Source of the DNA: Pelobates cultripes
Lineage: Eukaryota > Chordata > Amphibia > Anura > Pelobatidae
Reading direction: 5' to 3'
NCBI GenBank assembly: GCA_933207985.1
Contig: OW240920.1
Location: forward strand, 146,849,395-146,913,394
DNA length: 64,000 nt
The notes beneath the pieces were generated by a model that saw only the letters and a list, made by a program, of their open reading frames with translations, did not search any database and was not told the DNA's origin. Position numbers and translations under genes: made by a program. Each line of letters starts with the position of its first letter. The stretch's first letter is position 1. Positions 30,231 through 43,338 of the stretch are shown in pieces.

Positions 30231-30563
30231 GAGCCGACCCGGCCCCTGTAGTTTTAGCTGGCTGGGAGGAAGTGACAGATGATCACTTCCTCCCAGCTTC
30301 AGAAGAGAGTACCTAGGGAGGAAGGAGGCAGCAAGAGGTAGTAGCATGGGGAGGAGAGGCAGGAATGATATAGCGCAAATTCAAATTTTTTTTACGTTTT
30401 GTTTTGATCACAACGTGTACATTTGGCTCAGTCCTTAAGGGGTTAAGAGCCGACCCGGCCCCTGTAGTTTTAGCTGGCTGGGAGGAAGTGACAGATGATC
30501 ACTTCCTCCCAGCTTCAGAAGAGAGTACCTAGGGAGGAAGGAGGCAGCAAGAGGTAGTAGCAT
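30153..30563. repeat. 216-bp direct tandem duplication
   Basis: The block from 30153 (TATAGCGCAAATTC) recurs at 30369; about 195 bp match without visible change. Each copy has a perfect 15-bp hairpin, GCTGGGAGGAAGTGA (30261-30275) with 30283-30297, and again 216 bp on. Confidence 0.92.
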
Positions 30564-31435
30564 AGTGTTTATTTTATGTTTTAATTCTTTATTTTTGTTG
30601 TGCATTACATATAACAGTACCAGCTTGCCTTTCCACAGCAGCATCAGCATGCACAAGAATTATACATAAAGGAGAACGGTGTGGCTTCCAGAAAACAAAC
30701 TTTTTATAATTTTAGTTAATTAGCTTGTAAATGAGTATAACAGGATAAACGAAAAGACATATCATATGCATTGGTGATAGGTATAGCAGGCTTGACATTT
30801 AGGTGAAGAAACCACTGGGTACTTAATAGTATTAAATGGTGACAAAACACAGTAAGTATTGCTGCAAAGAAATGCATGGTATAGGCCCCATGGAAACCAC
30901 TGTAGGAGTCCACCCGATGGCCATCTGACAGTATTCCCCACAGCGGTAATGTGTGAGTCCCATGGATCCCAGCTAGTCTCCACTTAGATCCATGTCACCA
31001 TTCCTATTGCTCCAGGTATGTCTAGTGACCAGAGTAGGGTCCCAGTAGCCTTCCCTAGATTGCAGCCTTATGTGCAGACCTGTGGCCTCCTCAGGATAGG
31101 GTGATGTCCCTGTACGGACTGTGGTGCAGTTAGGTGGTGGTGTAGCGGGAACTGGTGGGCTGGCACTGAGACACTTTCAACCGCTGCCCTGTCGATGTGG
31201 GCGTCTTGAGGTTATAAGTATGCTTGGCTTGGTTCAGCCCAGGATTGTGCCCATAGTTTGTGTAGGGCCAGTATGAACTTCTCTTTCCAGGATATCTGTA
31301 GAACATGGGCAGCTGGTGGTTAAAAGCCTTATTACCTTAAAGTGCCAGGAAAATGGCCTTGTTTCCTGGCGCTATATAAGATCCATTTAACAGGACATTT
31401 CATTTATGGAACATCATTTACTGCACTTCAAACAC
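30564..31435. other. Unassigned; possible retroelement 3' tail and MITE end
   Basis: T-rich start (30565-30600) resembling the antisense poly(A) end of a LINE. At 31338-31385 a hairpin GTGCCAGGAAAA...TTTCCTGGCGC resembles the terminal hairpin of the TTAAAGG MITEs. Nothing codes. Confidence 0.4.
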
Positions 31436-32112
31436 ACATTACTGGGAGTTTTATTACTGTGGAGCTCTGTGATACCCTCATACACACTGCCCATTACTGG
31501 GAGTTTTATTACTGTGGAGCTCTGTGATACCCTCATACACACTGCCCATTACTTGGAGTTTTATTACTGTGGAGCTCTGTGATACACTCGTACACACCGC
31601 ACATTACTGGGAGTTTTATTACTGTGGAGCTCTGTGATACACTCATACACACTGCCCATTACTGTGAGTTTTATTACTGTGGAGCTCTGTGATACACTCA
31701 TACACACTGCACATTACTGTGAGTTTTATTACTGTGGAGCTCTGTGATACACCCATACACACTGCACATTACTGTGAGTTTTATTATTGTGGAGCTCTGT
31801 GATACTCATACACACTGCACATTACTGGGAGTTTTATTACTGTGGAGCTCTGTGATACACTCGTACACACCGCACATTACTGGGAGTTTTATTACTGTGG
31901 AGCTCTGTGATACACTCATACACACTGCACATTACTGTGACTTTTATTGCTGCGGAGCTCTGTGATACACTCACACACTGCACATTACTGTGAGTTTTAT
32001 TACTGTGGAGCTCTGTGATACACTCACACACTGCACATTACTATGAGTTTTCTTGCTGTGGAGCTCTGTGATGCACTCACACTGCGCATTGCTGTGGAGC
32101 TCTGTGATATAT
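31436..32112 (+). repeat. 55-bp minisatellite, locus 1 of a dispersed family
   Basis: About 13 copies of a unit near 55 bp containing TTTTATTACTGTGGAGCTCT and GTGATACACTCATACACACT. The same family recurs at 45810-46475, 47644-47943 and, inverted, 60262-60908. Confidence 0.95.
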
Positions 32113-33392
32113 TTTGAGCTGCTAGAAATGACAGATGGGTTTACAGAGGAGTATATGGTTTTTGCTCTCGGAGGGGACAATGTTGCATTTTGTGTGTTTA
32201 CTCCTTATTGTCTCTGTGTTCATTGTTGTCTTGTGCAACGAAAACAGCAACAAGCTTGCTCTCCGGCACACAATTCCCGGCTATTTACTTGGCAAACAAG
32301 AGATGCCTTGCCAAGGACAGAGTACTTATTCCAGGCAGAGGTTTAACCTTATTTAAATAATTGTCAGGGTAATGGAATTATCTAATTCTTGTTTGTGTTG
32401 TGGGTTATCTTATCGTCTGATATTGTTATGTAACCAAGTGTTAAATGGGCTAATATATCCACTTGGTGACCAGTAGTGACATTGCTAAGATGACAATCTG
32501 AAAGTCATTCCAGGGAGGAGGTGAAACTCATTTATAAATCTGGCCTACTTTTCATTGCATCAATTTACACAGCGCTTCAATTAAAACAATACGAGACACA
32601 GGATCGGCTGCAAAATCTCAGACAGCTGCTGGTCTTCGCAAAAGCTGCCAGATTTGCCAGAAAAGGGAAGTTCAGAAGTCTCTTTTTTACCCTTTTTATA
32701 GCATTATCTCCAGCCTTGACCTACTGTATGTGTTGACTGGGTGTAACTGGTGCTGGTAGACATCTCAGACCTACAGGTGATAAAATCTATAACTGTCAGT
32801 GTCACATTTAACCCCTTCAGGACAAGGGATTCAGCAAATCCTCTGATATAATTTATTAATACTGGCAATTATAAAGTGACAACGTACCGTATACACAAAA
32901 GGTAGAGAAGGCCATATCTGTGAGCTGAGATCCAGCCTTCGAAGCTCTTTATACAAGTGTTTAGTTAGATAGCCTGTGAGCGTACCATCTAAAAGGATAG
33001 AATGGGGATTTGGAAGTAATGGCCTAAGGAAGTTAACGAAGAATTGCAGCTACTGGTAAAATATTAAGGGAGTGAGGAGGTAATTGATTTAGATCTCAAA
33101 CAGCTAGGTGATTTTGCTATACATTTAGTAGGAACCAGGGTGGGCAGCAAGTTCTGAAAATGAAGAGATTCACTATTTCTTGGATCCAAGTGTGTGAAAT
33201 GAGACCTTAGTAACCGGGATGGAGATGAGACACAGTTCTGGTATATCATCTGTCATGAAGGGGTTACAGAGACTTTACCCTGCCAAAATAGAATATATAT
33301 ACATACATATATTAAAAATAGAAAACATGCATTTAGTTATGCACCTTTTTGGAGTTATACCTAAAAAAAGATTTCTGATTTCTCGTCTGCAG
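32113..33392. other. Unassigned, apparently low-repeat sequence
   Basis: No gene, array or element ends recognised. The frames here are short and lack family motifs. An ACCCCTTCAGGACAAGG tract near 32812 resembles the terminus of the DNA element suggested at 29729. Confidence 0.4.
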
Positions 33393-33645
33393 CCTTTGTA
33401 AGCCTCCCCTTGTAATCCTCCCAGACTTTCTGTGACTGTCCAATCACAGACTTCCCAATGCAGCTCAATGAGAAGTCTTTGCAAGGCAGGTGCTCTGGGC
33501 ACCTGCTGCATCCTTAGTTTATCTTCACTAAACAAACCAGGAAGTAACAGGACCAGTTGTCTGATTGACAGCCAGGGGGGTGTAACCAGGTTAATTCATA
33601 AAAATGTACATTTCTATTTGCATCTGCAGTTTATGTAAAATTAAA
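33393..33645. repeat. Possible short interspersed DNA element
   Basis: Contains partly paired tracts (CAGACTTTCTGTGACTG, AGAAGTCTTTGC, GGTGCTCTGGGCACC) typical of foldback-like MITEs, but no clean ends or target duplication. Confidence 0.3.
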
Positions 33646-34345
33646 AAGAGAGGACACACTCTTCACACGTAAAGTATTCAGCAAGTTAAACTGCTTTATG
33701 GAAGCATCACTGATTTAATACAGTTAATTTTGGTGGTCTAACAGGATCCAGACAGATCAGTACGTGTCTGTGGGTCAGAATTAAGGTAGGTTAACGGTAA
33801 GAAGCACTCACTCATCTGCAGCATTCTAGGTAGGACGCACTCTGAGAATGCAGGCAGCATGAAAGTATGCACTCAATTCTGCCTCGATTTTCAGTCCCGA
33901 CTCCTACATTTATTCCCTAAACCTCGGACTCAAAGCATTGATCTGTGACCTCTGTGTGGCATGTGCTGCGTTTGGTCTTTGTCAGCAGTGGGGGCCACGG
34001 TTTCCCACAATGCACCAGATAGGCACCATCCTGGGATGGATTGCCTCACTAGAACCTGACCTGTTATTAATAATATTACTATTTAAAGCGTGCTAACAGT
34101 CACGCAGCACTCTAGCCGAGCACAGTTACTTTCAGAGGTTTCAGTTCATCCCCCTGACTAATTTTTCCCGCTCATATTTCATGAATGAACCGATGAAGAC
34201 ATCATCGTTATGCAAATCCTGTAACTGGGAACCAGACATTTCACCTGTGGATATAATTATAGCCACCTAAAAATAGTAAACCTGTCTGATTAACATGCGA
34301 CAAGCTGCAGCTCCGCATTGTTTGCTGTGAGAAAGTATGTTGTTT
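33646..34345. other. Unassigned
   Basis: Nothing convincing. An AT-rich tract at 34064-34130 vaguely resembles the L2-like tail. Confidence 0.4.
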
Positions 34346-34640
34346 CTTTTTTCACAATCTGATGACGTCACAAGGTTTCCAGCCAATTTTTTGTAGTATG
34401 TGTGGAACTGCACTCACTCCCATCAATCTGAGCCAGGGTGCTTGCTGTACCGGAACCAAACACCAGATTCCCAATTTTGTAGAGTAAAATGAAAGAGGTC
34501 CAGGCACTCCTTGGTTCAAGACAGGCACTTTATTGGAACCAAAGCAGCAACGTTTCGACCCAAGGGTTTCCAGCCAAGACTCATTATTATGGAACTGCCC
34601 CATGTAACATCCAAACAGCTTTTTCATCTCTTACATTGGG
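34346..34640. repeat. Interspersed repeat of unknown class
   Basis: Contains GGCACTTTATTGGAACCAAA and CAGCAACGTTTCGACCC, a combination common in frog interspersed repeats (recalled, not searched). Two direct copies of AGGTTTCCAGCCAA-like sequence lie at 34373 and 34563. Confidence 0.45.
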
Positions 34641-34816
34641 GTATTAAGCAGGGGCAAACCTGTGACCTGCACCCCATGTTCTCCTTCCTTGCCACCATGC
34701 TATGGGTAGGAAAACATAACTCCCAAGTGTCCCTATTTCAGAGGGAGAGTCCCTATTTTGGGGGTAAACACCTGGAGATACACTGCATGCAGGTATAAAC
34801 TAGGAGCACTCTCACT

Positions 34817-36716
34817 GTGAATGTGGGTACTCTATATCTGGGGGCACACTGCATGTATGTGGGTATTATCTGGGGGCACTCTCCAGTATTATCTGGGGGA
34901 CACTCTGCATGTGAGTATTATCTAGGGGCACTTTGTGTGTGGGTATTATCTGGGAGCACTCTGTGTGTGGGTATTATCTGGGGGCACTCTGTATGTGGGT
35001 ATTATCTGGGGGCACACTGCATGTGGATATTATCTAGGGGCACTCTGTATGTGGGTATTATCTAGGGGAAGTTTGTATGTGGGTATTATCTGGGGGCACT
35101 CTGTATGTGGGTATTATCTAGGGGCACTCTGTGTGTGGGTATTATCTGGGGGCACGCCTGGGAGCTGTATGTGGGTATCTACTCTGTGTGTGGGAGCACT
35201 CTGCATGTGGGTATTATCTGGGGGCACTATGTGGGTATTATCTGGGGGCACTCTGTATGTGGGTATTATCTAGGGGCTCTGGGGGCCGTGTGTGGGTATC
35301 TAATGTGGGTATTATCTGGGGGCACTCTGTGTGTGGGTATTATCTCTGTATGTGGGTATTATCTATCTGTATGTGGGTATTATCTAGGGGCACTCTGTGT
35401 GTGGGTATTATCTGGGGGCACGCTGTATGTGGATATTATCTAGGGGCACTCTGTATGTGGGTATTATCTAGGGGAAGTTTGTGTGTGGGTATTATCTGGG
35501 GGCACTCTGTATGTGGGTATTATCTAGGGGCACTCTGTGTGTGGATATTATCTCTGTATGTGGGTATCTGGGAGCACTCTGTGTGTGGGTATTATCTGGG
35601 GCACTCTGTATGTGGGTATTATCTGGGGGCACACTGCATGTGGATATTATCTAGGGGCACTCTGTATGTGGGTATTATCTAGGGGAAGTTTGTATGTGGG
35701 TATTATCTGGGGCACTCTGTATGTGGGTATTATCTAGGGGCACTCTGTGTGTGGGTATTATCTGGGGGCCTGTATGTGGGTATTATCTGGGGCACTCTGT
35801 ATGTGGGTATTATCTGGGGGCACTCATCTGTGTGTGGGTATTATCTAGGGGCACTCTGTGTGTGGGTATTATCTGGGGGCACTCTGTATGTGGGTATTAT
35901 CTGGGAGCACTCTGTGTGTGGGTATTATCTGGGGGCACTCTGTATGTGGGTATTATCTGGGGGCACACTGCATGTGGATATTATCTAGGGGCACTCTGTA
36001 TGTGGGTATTATCTAGGGGAAGTTTGTATGTGGGTATTATCTGGGGGCACTCTGTATGTGGGTATTATCTAGGGGCACTCTGTGTGTGGGTATTATCTGG
36101 GGGCACGCTGTATGTGGGTATTATCTGGGAGCACTCTGTATGTGGGTATTATCTGGGGGCACTCTGTGTGTGGGTATTATCTAGGGGCACTCCGTGTGTG
36201 GGTATTATCTAGGGGAAGTCTGTGTGTGGGTATTATCTGGGGGCACACTGTATGTGGGTATTATCTGGGGGCACTCCGTGTGTGGGTATTATCTAGGGGA
36301 AGTCTGTGTGTGGGTATTATCTGGGGACACTCTGTGTGTGGGTATTATCTGGGGGCACTCCGTGAGTGGGTATTATCTGGGGGCACTCTTTATGTGGGTA
36401 TTATCTGGGGGCACTCTATGTGGGTATTATCAAGGGGCACTGTGTATGTGGGTATTATCAAGGGGAAGTTTGTGTGTGGGTATTATCTGGGGGCACTCTG
36501 TATGTGGGTATTATCTGGGGCACTCTGTATGTGGGTATTATATGGGGGCACTCTGTATGTGAGTATTAGCTGGGGGCACTCTGTGTGTGGGTATTAGCTG
36601 GGGCACTCTGCGTGTGGGTATTATCTAGGGGCACTCTGTGTGTGGGTATTAGCTGGGGCACTCTGTGTGTGGGTATTATCTAGGGGCACTCTGTATGTGG
36701 GTGTTATCTGGGTATT
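34817..36716. repeat. 27-bp minisatellite, about 70 copies
   Basis: Unit GGGGCACTCTGTGTGTGGGTATTATCT-like, 27 bp, with several 1-10-bp truncated units. Since 27 is divisible by three, all plus-strand frames stay open for long stretches and read as Cys/Trp/Gly/Tyr repeats; these are not proteins. Confidence 0.97.
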
Positions 36717-37837
36717 CTCAACACACTGGAAGCTGCATTCCTTGTGTATTCTATCTACCCCTGACACAGTAATATAAGTACATTTTTGACGAGTTCTGTT
36801 GTGTATTTGTACCCATTGGACAGACTCAGGAATTCCATTTCATGACTAATTACTTGTTTAATCCAGATTCCAGCGCATCTGTCATTGTATCTCAGCCTGA
36901 TTACTCATTAGATAAAAACGCGTGTGTTTGGATCATGCAAATACTTTCTGTAATCCACAATAAGCACTGTATTAAGTGCTTTACTCTGCACATGGCCCCA
37001 GAGATGCTCCCCCTTCCTCTTGCTATGGGAACAGTTCTGCATCGTTTGCAAACTCTTTAATACCATTTATCCTACTTCTCTTCTAGAGATTGGGCTGATT
37101 AAGTGCTTTGGGGCAGTTGAGCCCAATTGCATAGTGTACGATACATATGCTATTATTGGCAACCATCTCCAGATTCCAGCGGCAGGTGGGGCGAGTATCA
37201 AATACAATCCTTCTGTGAAATGCGAAAGGGCCCAGCTGACAGAGGGAGTGCTTTGCCCAGAGCACATTGTTGGAGGAGATAATTTTGCTATGATAATGTC
37301 ACAGACACCCCAGGTTGTATAACATTATCCTTTCCTAACCTGATACAGAAGGAGAACGGTCAATAGTTCAAATTCACGTAAACGTTTCACATCCTCATCC
37401 AACTGGAGATGCTTGTTAACCTTTTTCCAACAATACCCCAGCATTAAATGTACTTTATACTACAACGCAGAGTAACACAGACCTGTGATTATCACCAAAT
37501 AGTCTTTCCTAAATTAAATCTAAAACAACAGGGTCGTTATATCAAAGTTTTGCCAACATTTTTCCATCTACAGTAAGTTTTGGCAAATGTTTGGTGCAAT
37601 TTTTTAAATCTGTTGGATTGTTTTCATCTTCTGCTTTTTCTCGGTCCTCAATTACCATTTTTTTGAATATGCACCATTTTTCATCCACGCAAGAGATTTA
37701 TGAATATTTCCAACAGCAAAGTGGCGGGTTATTTCCATCACTATAAATATATCAGTCTGTCCATATGGCTATTTCTACAAAAACTGTTGAAATTTACTAT
37801 GAGGAAACTTTTAAGATAACTTTAATAAATAGGATAA
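36717..37837. other. Unassigned, low-repeat; one weak exon candidate
   Basis: Mostly AT-rich DNA. At 37087-37313 a 227-nt open stretch is preceded by a pyrimidine tract and TTCTAG and followed by CAG/GTTGTA, so it looks like an internal exon on the plus strand. The peptide shows no motif that can be named and no partner exon is visible. Confidence 0.3.
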
Positions 37838-38856
37838 TGTGACAAACTAAGCCTCGTCATGTGTTCTTGGAGGTGCCTGCTTGCCAGCCTCCTGCCAAAA
37901 GACTATGTAAAGACCCATATTTTATTCCCCCTGGTTCCCCTGGTTCGGCACTCTCCATAGAACCGAACGCTTGCTCACTGGCGGCCGTTCGCATGGACCA
38001 AAACCGCAAATAGACTTCAGGGGAACTTAGCCGCGAATGCCCTAGAGGTATTTTTGTCATGAAAACTTTGCGGTTCCTGGTCGGTCCCCCAGCGGCACTT
38101 AGCCGCGATTCTATGGAACTGTTTTTGGCATGGGACCATGCGTGCGGTCGGCCAAAACTATGACTTCCAGGAAATTTCTGAAAATCTGGGTGATTTTTAG
38201 ATGTGTTGTTCACCCAGATCGGGGCTATCAGGAGATGTAACTTTTGTGTGTTTTAGGGCACTTTTGGGGTGTTTGGAAAATGTGTGTTTTTTTGTGTTTG
38301 GAGATAATTGAGTTTAGTATCGTGCTTGACTCAATTATCTCCCAGGCATAGGGGAGGGATTATCTGATTTTGTATGAGAGTATCCTGGACCTGAGCGCCA
38401 ATGTGATTGTGTATTTGTTTCTACTGTAGTCTACACTCGGGTACAGGGGGAGTGCCCCTGGCACTGGAACTGTCATAAAAGGCCAGTTGTGGCTGCCATT
38501 AAACGAGATTCATTTTACCCTTCATTTAGTCTAAGCTCATGTATGGGGGATTGGAGAGTTAAATTCACGCTCTGCGGATTGCTATAATCACTATACTCCC
38601 TTGGATCATAACGATTGCTCTTGTAAGAGCAGCCTGCTTCGCTTGTTGGACTAGGAGAGGTCTACCCACTGGAAGCTGGGTCCTGGTCTTAGGTCCAGGG
38701 TGGGTGGTGGACAGCGAGACCCCCAACCAAGCTGCGGCGGTTTGGGGGGATTTACGGTGGTTATGGTGTTACAGTGCAGTGCTTATGGTGCTCACAAGTA
38801 CTAGGAAGCAGTGATTGACGGAGGTACCTGGTCAGGGTGCCAGGCGGTCCATCACA
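37838..38856 (+). mobile_element. Solo LTR, same family (1019 bp)
   Basis: TGTGACAAAC...CCATCACA with duplication GATAA (37833-37837 and 38857-38861). Both hairpins are present: ATCTGGGTGA (38184-38193) with 38210-38219, and GAGATAATTGAG (38301-38312) with 38330-38341. Confidence 0.92.
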
Positions 38857-40150
38857 GATAATAATGTCAGAAATTAAAACTTGAATAATCCCACAATATT
38901 CCCAAAATAGCAAAGTTTTATTCATCTAATCAAGCGATAGTAAGTTAAACCTGAATCATCAGTAGAAAATATGTTGGAGTGGAGGCTGCCATCTTGGAAT
39001 TGTATCACATCATTTTAAATTCACTTTGAAATACTGACAATTCTCACTAGTGAATACCTGCTAACGTTTTCTGACTATTATTCTCAAATATCTGCAGACG
39101 CAGTACTGTAGTAGAAAGCCACAGCTGTTTAAAATATATTCTTATACATTATCCCTAAGCAATGCTCCAAATATTTTTCCTGTCTTGGGTAAGATGCTTG
39201 TAGTCATATTCTGGCTAAGATTTTAAACCCCTCTATGGGGAACGGGGTGGGGCGAGGGGGGGGATCTTTACACCAATATTTCGGCAGGGTTAATAGAAAA
39301 TGAACATGACTAGAATGAATTATCTGCCTATATTCACGGTTTATACCGCCAACAATGTTGCGTTTTAACTCTCCAAGTACTGGGAAGAGCTGGGGAGCTT
39401 AATGCATTGGGAGCTCTGTGACGTTGAATGGGTGAAGTGGCACATTTTCAAATCCTGGGGTCTCCCAAAATGGAAAGCCTGTGTAAAAGGACCAGAAACG
39501 TTCAAAACATGATCCGGTAAAAATGTCATCTTTATTTCATAACATCGTGGGAAATAGAGAGTTTGAAGAAGTCTGCATGAATCATTACTTACTGCACTCC
39601 AAATGTACAGAGTTATCCCTGCTGAACTGACATATTTTGGGATATATTCTTAAATTTCGAAATTGTGGAGATATGACATGGGGGATAAATGCACATTTTA
39701 GGCCAAAATAGTTGAGCTAGGGAATTTTTCCTGATGGGCTAATTTGTCCTAAAATGTGACCAGTTTAATAATAACTAAATCCTGGCTATGAGATATTTTA
39801 TTACATTTAGAGTATTCATTATCTCATGTCTGATAAACAGATGTCAGATTTTGTCATTGCTGACAACAATAAATTCAGTCTGGGTTTAATAACACTCCGG
39901 CATGTAATAACAACAAGGAATTCTTAGAATCACTTTTTTTTCTGTGGATTCTGGAATAATAAGAGATTTGTACAAAGTCAGTTTATTATCCATATTCTTA
40001 ACATAACTACGTAAATTATAAACCTGAATGAATATTATTGATTCAACTCTTGCGTGGATGCAAGGAGTGTGTGAATATAGTGCATGCACTGTGTGTGTGA
40101 TGTAGGGTGTATGTAGTGGGTTTTATTTAGACATTTTAAAAAAAATGTTT
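38857..40150. other. Unassigned, AT-rich, low-repeat
   Basis: No coding pattern or element ends. Only a short G-run near 39240-39265 stands out. Confidence 0.4.
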
Positions 40151-40154
40151 TATT

Positions 40155-40440
40155 TTGTTCCCTCCCTCCTTGCTTTTTACCCGTGGCCAGGGAGGGGGGA
40201 CATTACACTCCCTGGTGGTCCGGTGGTATAGTGCAGACTCTTGCTTGGTATATAGTGATGAGGGGGACCCAGACTCCATGTTATACCTCAAGCAGCCGGG
40301 CAGCAGCACCTCTCCCTGTCTTGCAAGCCCTGCATGCATTGCCATGGAAAACCGCTGCAACGTTTAGATAGCGGGGTCTCGCGACAAGACCCTGCCAGAT
40401 GTGGATTCTGGAGTCTCCTGAGCCTTCATTATACTACACA
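40155..40440 (+). repeat. Possible tRNA-derived SINE
   Basis: CTCCCTGGTGGTCCGGTGGTATAG at 40208 onward resembles the A-box half of tRNA-Glu, and the following 200 bp are unlike the flanks. A B-box is not convincingly placed, so this is tentative. Confidence 0.3.
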
Positions 40441-40477
40441 GCAGCAGCCACAGTGCATATATATAGTGCTAATCGAT

Positions 40478-40503
40478 ATATATATATATATATATATATA
40501 CAT
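40478..40503. repeat. (TA)n microsatellite
   Basis: Uninterrupted TA dinucleotides. Confidence 0.97.
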
Positions 40504-40618
40504 ACATTCATTGCACTCTGGACTTTCAGGACCAGGGGGGCAGGCCTCAAATGCTCCTAGGCAGGCCATGAGTACCGAAGCTGTCAGATGGACCCCCAGG
40601 CCAGTGGCAAATGGTCAC

Positions 40619-41589
40619 TGTGACAGATCGCCTAGCACCCTGACCGAGTACCTCCGTCAATCGCTGCTTCCTAGTACTTGCGAGCACCATAAGCAATGCA
40701 CTGGAACACCATAAACACCTGTGAGTAAACCACAGTAGAAAAAAATACACAATTACATTGGCTCTCAGATCCAGGACACTCCCATACAAAATCAGATAAT
40801 CCCTCCTCTGTGCCTGGGAGATAATCGAGTCAAACATTATACCAAACTCAATTATCTCCAAACACAAAAAACACACATTTTTTACAAACCCTCCAAAAAT
40901 ACCGTAAAACACACAAAATCCCCAGTTACATCCCCTGATAACTCTGATCTGGATGACCAACATATCCAAAAATCACCCAGATCAGTTCAGGGGTTCAGGA
41001 ATTTCCTGGAAGTCTTAATTTTGACCGACCGCAGGCATGGTCCCATGCCCAAAACAGTTCCAGGGAATCAGAACTTGCGGTCGGTCTAGTTCAGTAGTTT
41101 AACAACGAACAAACTACCGAACGGAGTCAATAGTCTTACCCTGGAGCTTGATCCAGACGAATGATCTCATCGAATAGTATCCTTCTAAATTGTATAGAAA
41201 CGAATGCAGGTGATGATGGAAATCCAGCGGTGTTCGGGAGTTTCTGTGTCCGATTTTAGTTCCATGAGATTCATGCCCAAACACCGCTGCCTGCGTTAAT
41301 GCGAACAGGAGGAACTGCGGCCACCCAGATGAACAATTAGAACACTGCGGTGAGAACTGTTCCAAGGTGTTAATAGGTGTTAACAAGCTCCAGGGTGGTC
41401 TCTGGTTCGTGCGGTTGTTCGGTAGTCGAACGGGACAATGTTAGAATAGGAGGGTAATCTACCAAACAGAATAGCAAAAAGGCACGAACAAGGTCTTTTA
41501 TGAGCCTTTTTGCATGGCCCATAGTCCTGAGGTAAGAGGCTGGCCAGCAGGCCCCTCCAAGAACACATTATGAGGCTCAGTTCGTCACA
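40619..41589 (-). mobile_element. Solo LTR, same family, minus strand (971 bp)
   Basis: Reads TGTGACGAAC...CTGTCACA on the minus strand, with duplication GTCAC (40614-40618 and 41590-41594). The hairpins are recognisable near 40934-40985 and 40815-40860. Confidence 0.9.
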
Positions 41590-43103
41590 GTCACGATTAT
41601 CACACCCTGATGGCGGACCTGCTTAGGGCTGTGGGAATTGACAAAACTTTGTCTAATGATATTATGACTGTGTTAGAATTTCAATGAAATTCCAAGTCAG
41701 ACTTTATGAGCATTTCATAACGGTTTTATCTTCATGAATTACTAAAATTATTTGTGGGGGTGACAGATGTTTTAAGGATGAATTGATATGGTGTGCTAAA
41801 TTAAACCTTTTAATCATTAATTCATGATATATGTAAATAAGTGAACAAATTCATTCTAGTTTCACGTATATATCTGTATATATAAAACATTGCCTTGTGA
41901 TGTCTGCAAATTGCTAAATTGAGGCTAAAAGCTGAGCTGATGATGTGACTATCATAGTGTTGGAGAATTTGCATATATTCAGTTTGACGGTTTTAGCCTA
42001 AATGTTGCATCTGGTTTTCAATTCACTACAATAATTCTCTGGTGGATGAACCCGTATAGTATTCAGAAGGGATCTCAAACTTCTCCCGCCAGAGTTTATT
42101 GGCCTACAACTCCATAAATTCTTTGAATTCAAAATATGGACAAACAGTCATGGGAGGTGTAGTTCTAAAGCATAGTGAGGCCGCAGAGATTGAGATACTT
42201 AGTATAACAATATCTGTGGAATGACATTACAGCCAGTAGGTGGCAGCATACCACACTTCTATCTACAGGGCTAACAAAAAGTGCTATAGTTAAAAAAGAA
42301 ATTTAATACCGGATATTGGGGTATTGTTGTTTACATAATTGTGATGTGTTATTTGTTGACAGCTCAGAAAACTTGGAACAACATAAGGGTAAGTGGGATT
42401 ATTAAAATATGTTTCATGTTGCATTACAAAATGAAAAGCGATATTACATGTATAATGCGTACACAGTGTTTTTGGAGAAAAGGTTAAATATTTAGCCAAT
42501 TTATCTTCTATCTGACTGATTGTCAGCACTCTGAGAGGACCATCAGAACCTGAAATATTGGTTTGTCGCTGTCTGTCAGAATGATCAATGTAACGATTCA
42601 TTTACAGTAATGGAATTTCTGGCATTTTTTAACTGAATGACAATGTTCAGGCATAGTATGTGAATTGGTCACTCCGCCAAGAAGGATTAGTGCTGTGTGT
42701 GTTTCTGTCATTCAGGAAGCATCCTTTGCTCAGCTGACTGTTTGTTGGTAGGTGGTTTTCAGACATTTGCAGTGTTAGGCACTGAATTTAAATTTAGGGC
42801 CCCTAACAGCCCCAATTTCGGAGTTCTTTCCCGACACGCAAGTTTAGTTCCCTGGAGGGAGCTGTCGTCGGGCATCATTGGACTCGTGCTAAATGGCGGA
42901 CACTAGGACCATGCAGAGAGAATGGTCCAGCAAGCAAGGGGGCTGGCCAGGAGGATGTCTGCCATGCCAACTTCACATACAGGCCCACCCATCTTGATGG
43001 CTTCACTGCAAACGCTACCTAGACTGCCCCCCCTGACATCCCAAATACATACCTTACATACCAATTATATACCCTCCCATCTCGGGAGATACTCAGAGTG
43101 AAT
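41590..43103. other. Unassigned
   Basis: About 1.5 kb of AT-rich sequence with no supported gene or repeat. Confidence 0.4.
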
Positions 43104-43338
43104 TCTAAGGAGGGGTCACTGTTTCTCAGAACGAGGGGCCACTGTTTCTCAGAATGAGGAGTCACTGTTTCTCCGAGTGAGAGCTCACTGTTTCTCCTAA
43201 TGAGGGCTCACTGTTTCTCAGAATGAGGGGTCACCGTTTCTCAGAATGTGGGGCCAGTATTTCTTAGAAGGAGGGGTCACTGTTTCACAGAATGAGGGGT
43301 CACTGTTTCTCAGAACGAGGGGTCCACTGTTTATAATA
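43104..43338. repeat. 24-25-bp minisatellite
   Basis: About ten copies of GGGTCACTGTTTCTCAGAAT with small changes. Confidence 0.95.

Noticed and set aside
34064..34130. A fourth copy of the L2-like LINE tail
   Set aside because: Only a vague AT-rich resemblance; key tracts are not aligned well enough to call.
34817..36597. Several plus-strand open frames of 110-183 codons rich in Cys, Trp, Gly and Tyr
   Set aside because: They are readings of a 27-bp tandem repeat, whose period is a multiple of three; all three frames are open and codons follow the repeat phase, not a protein.
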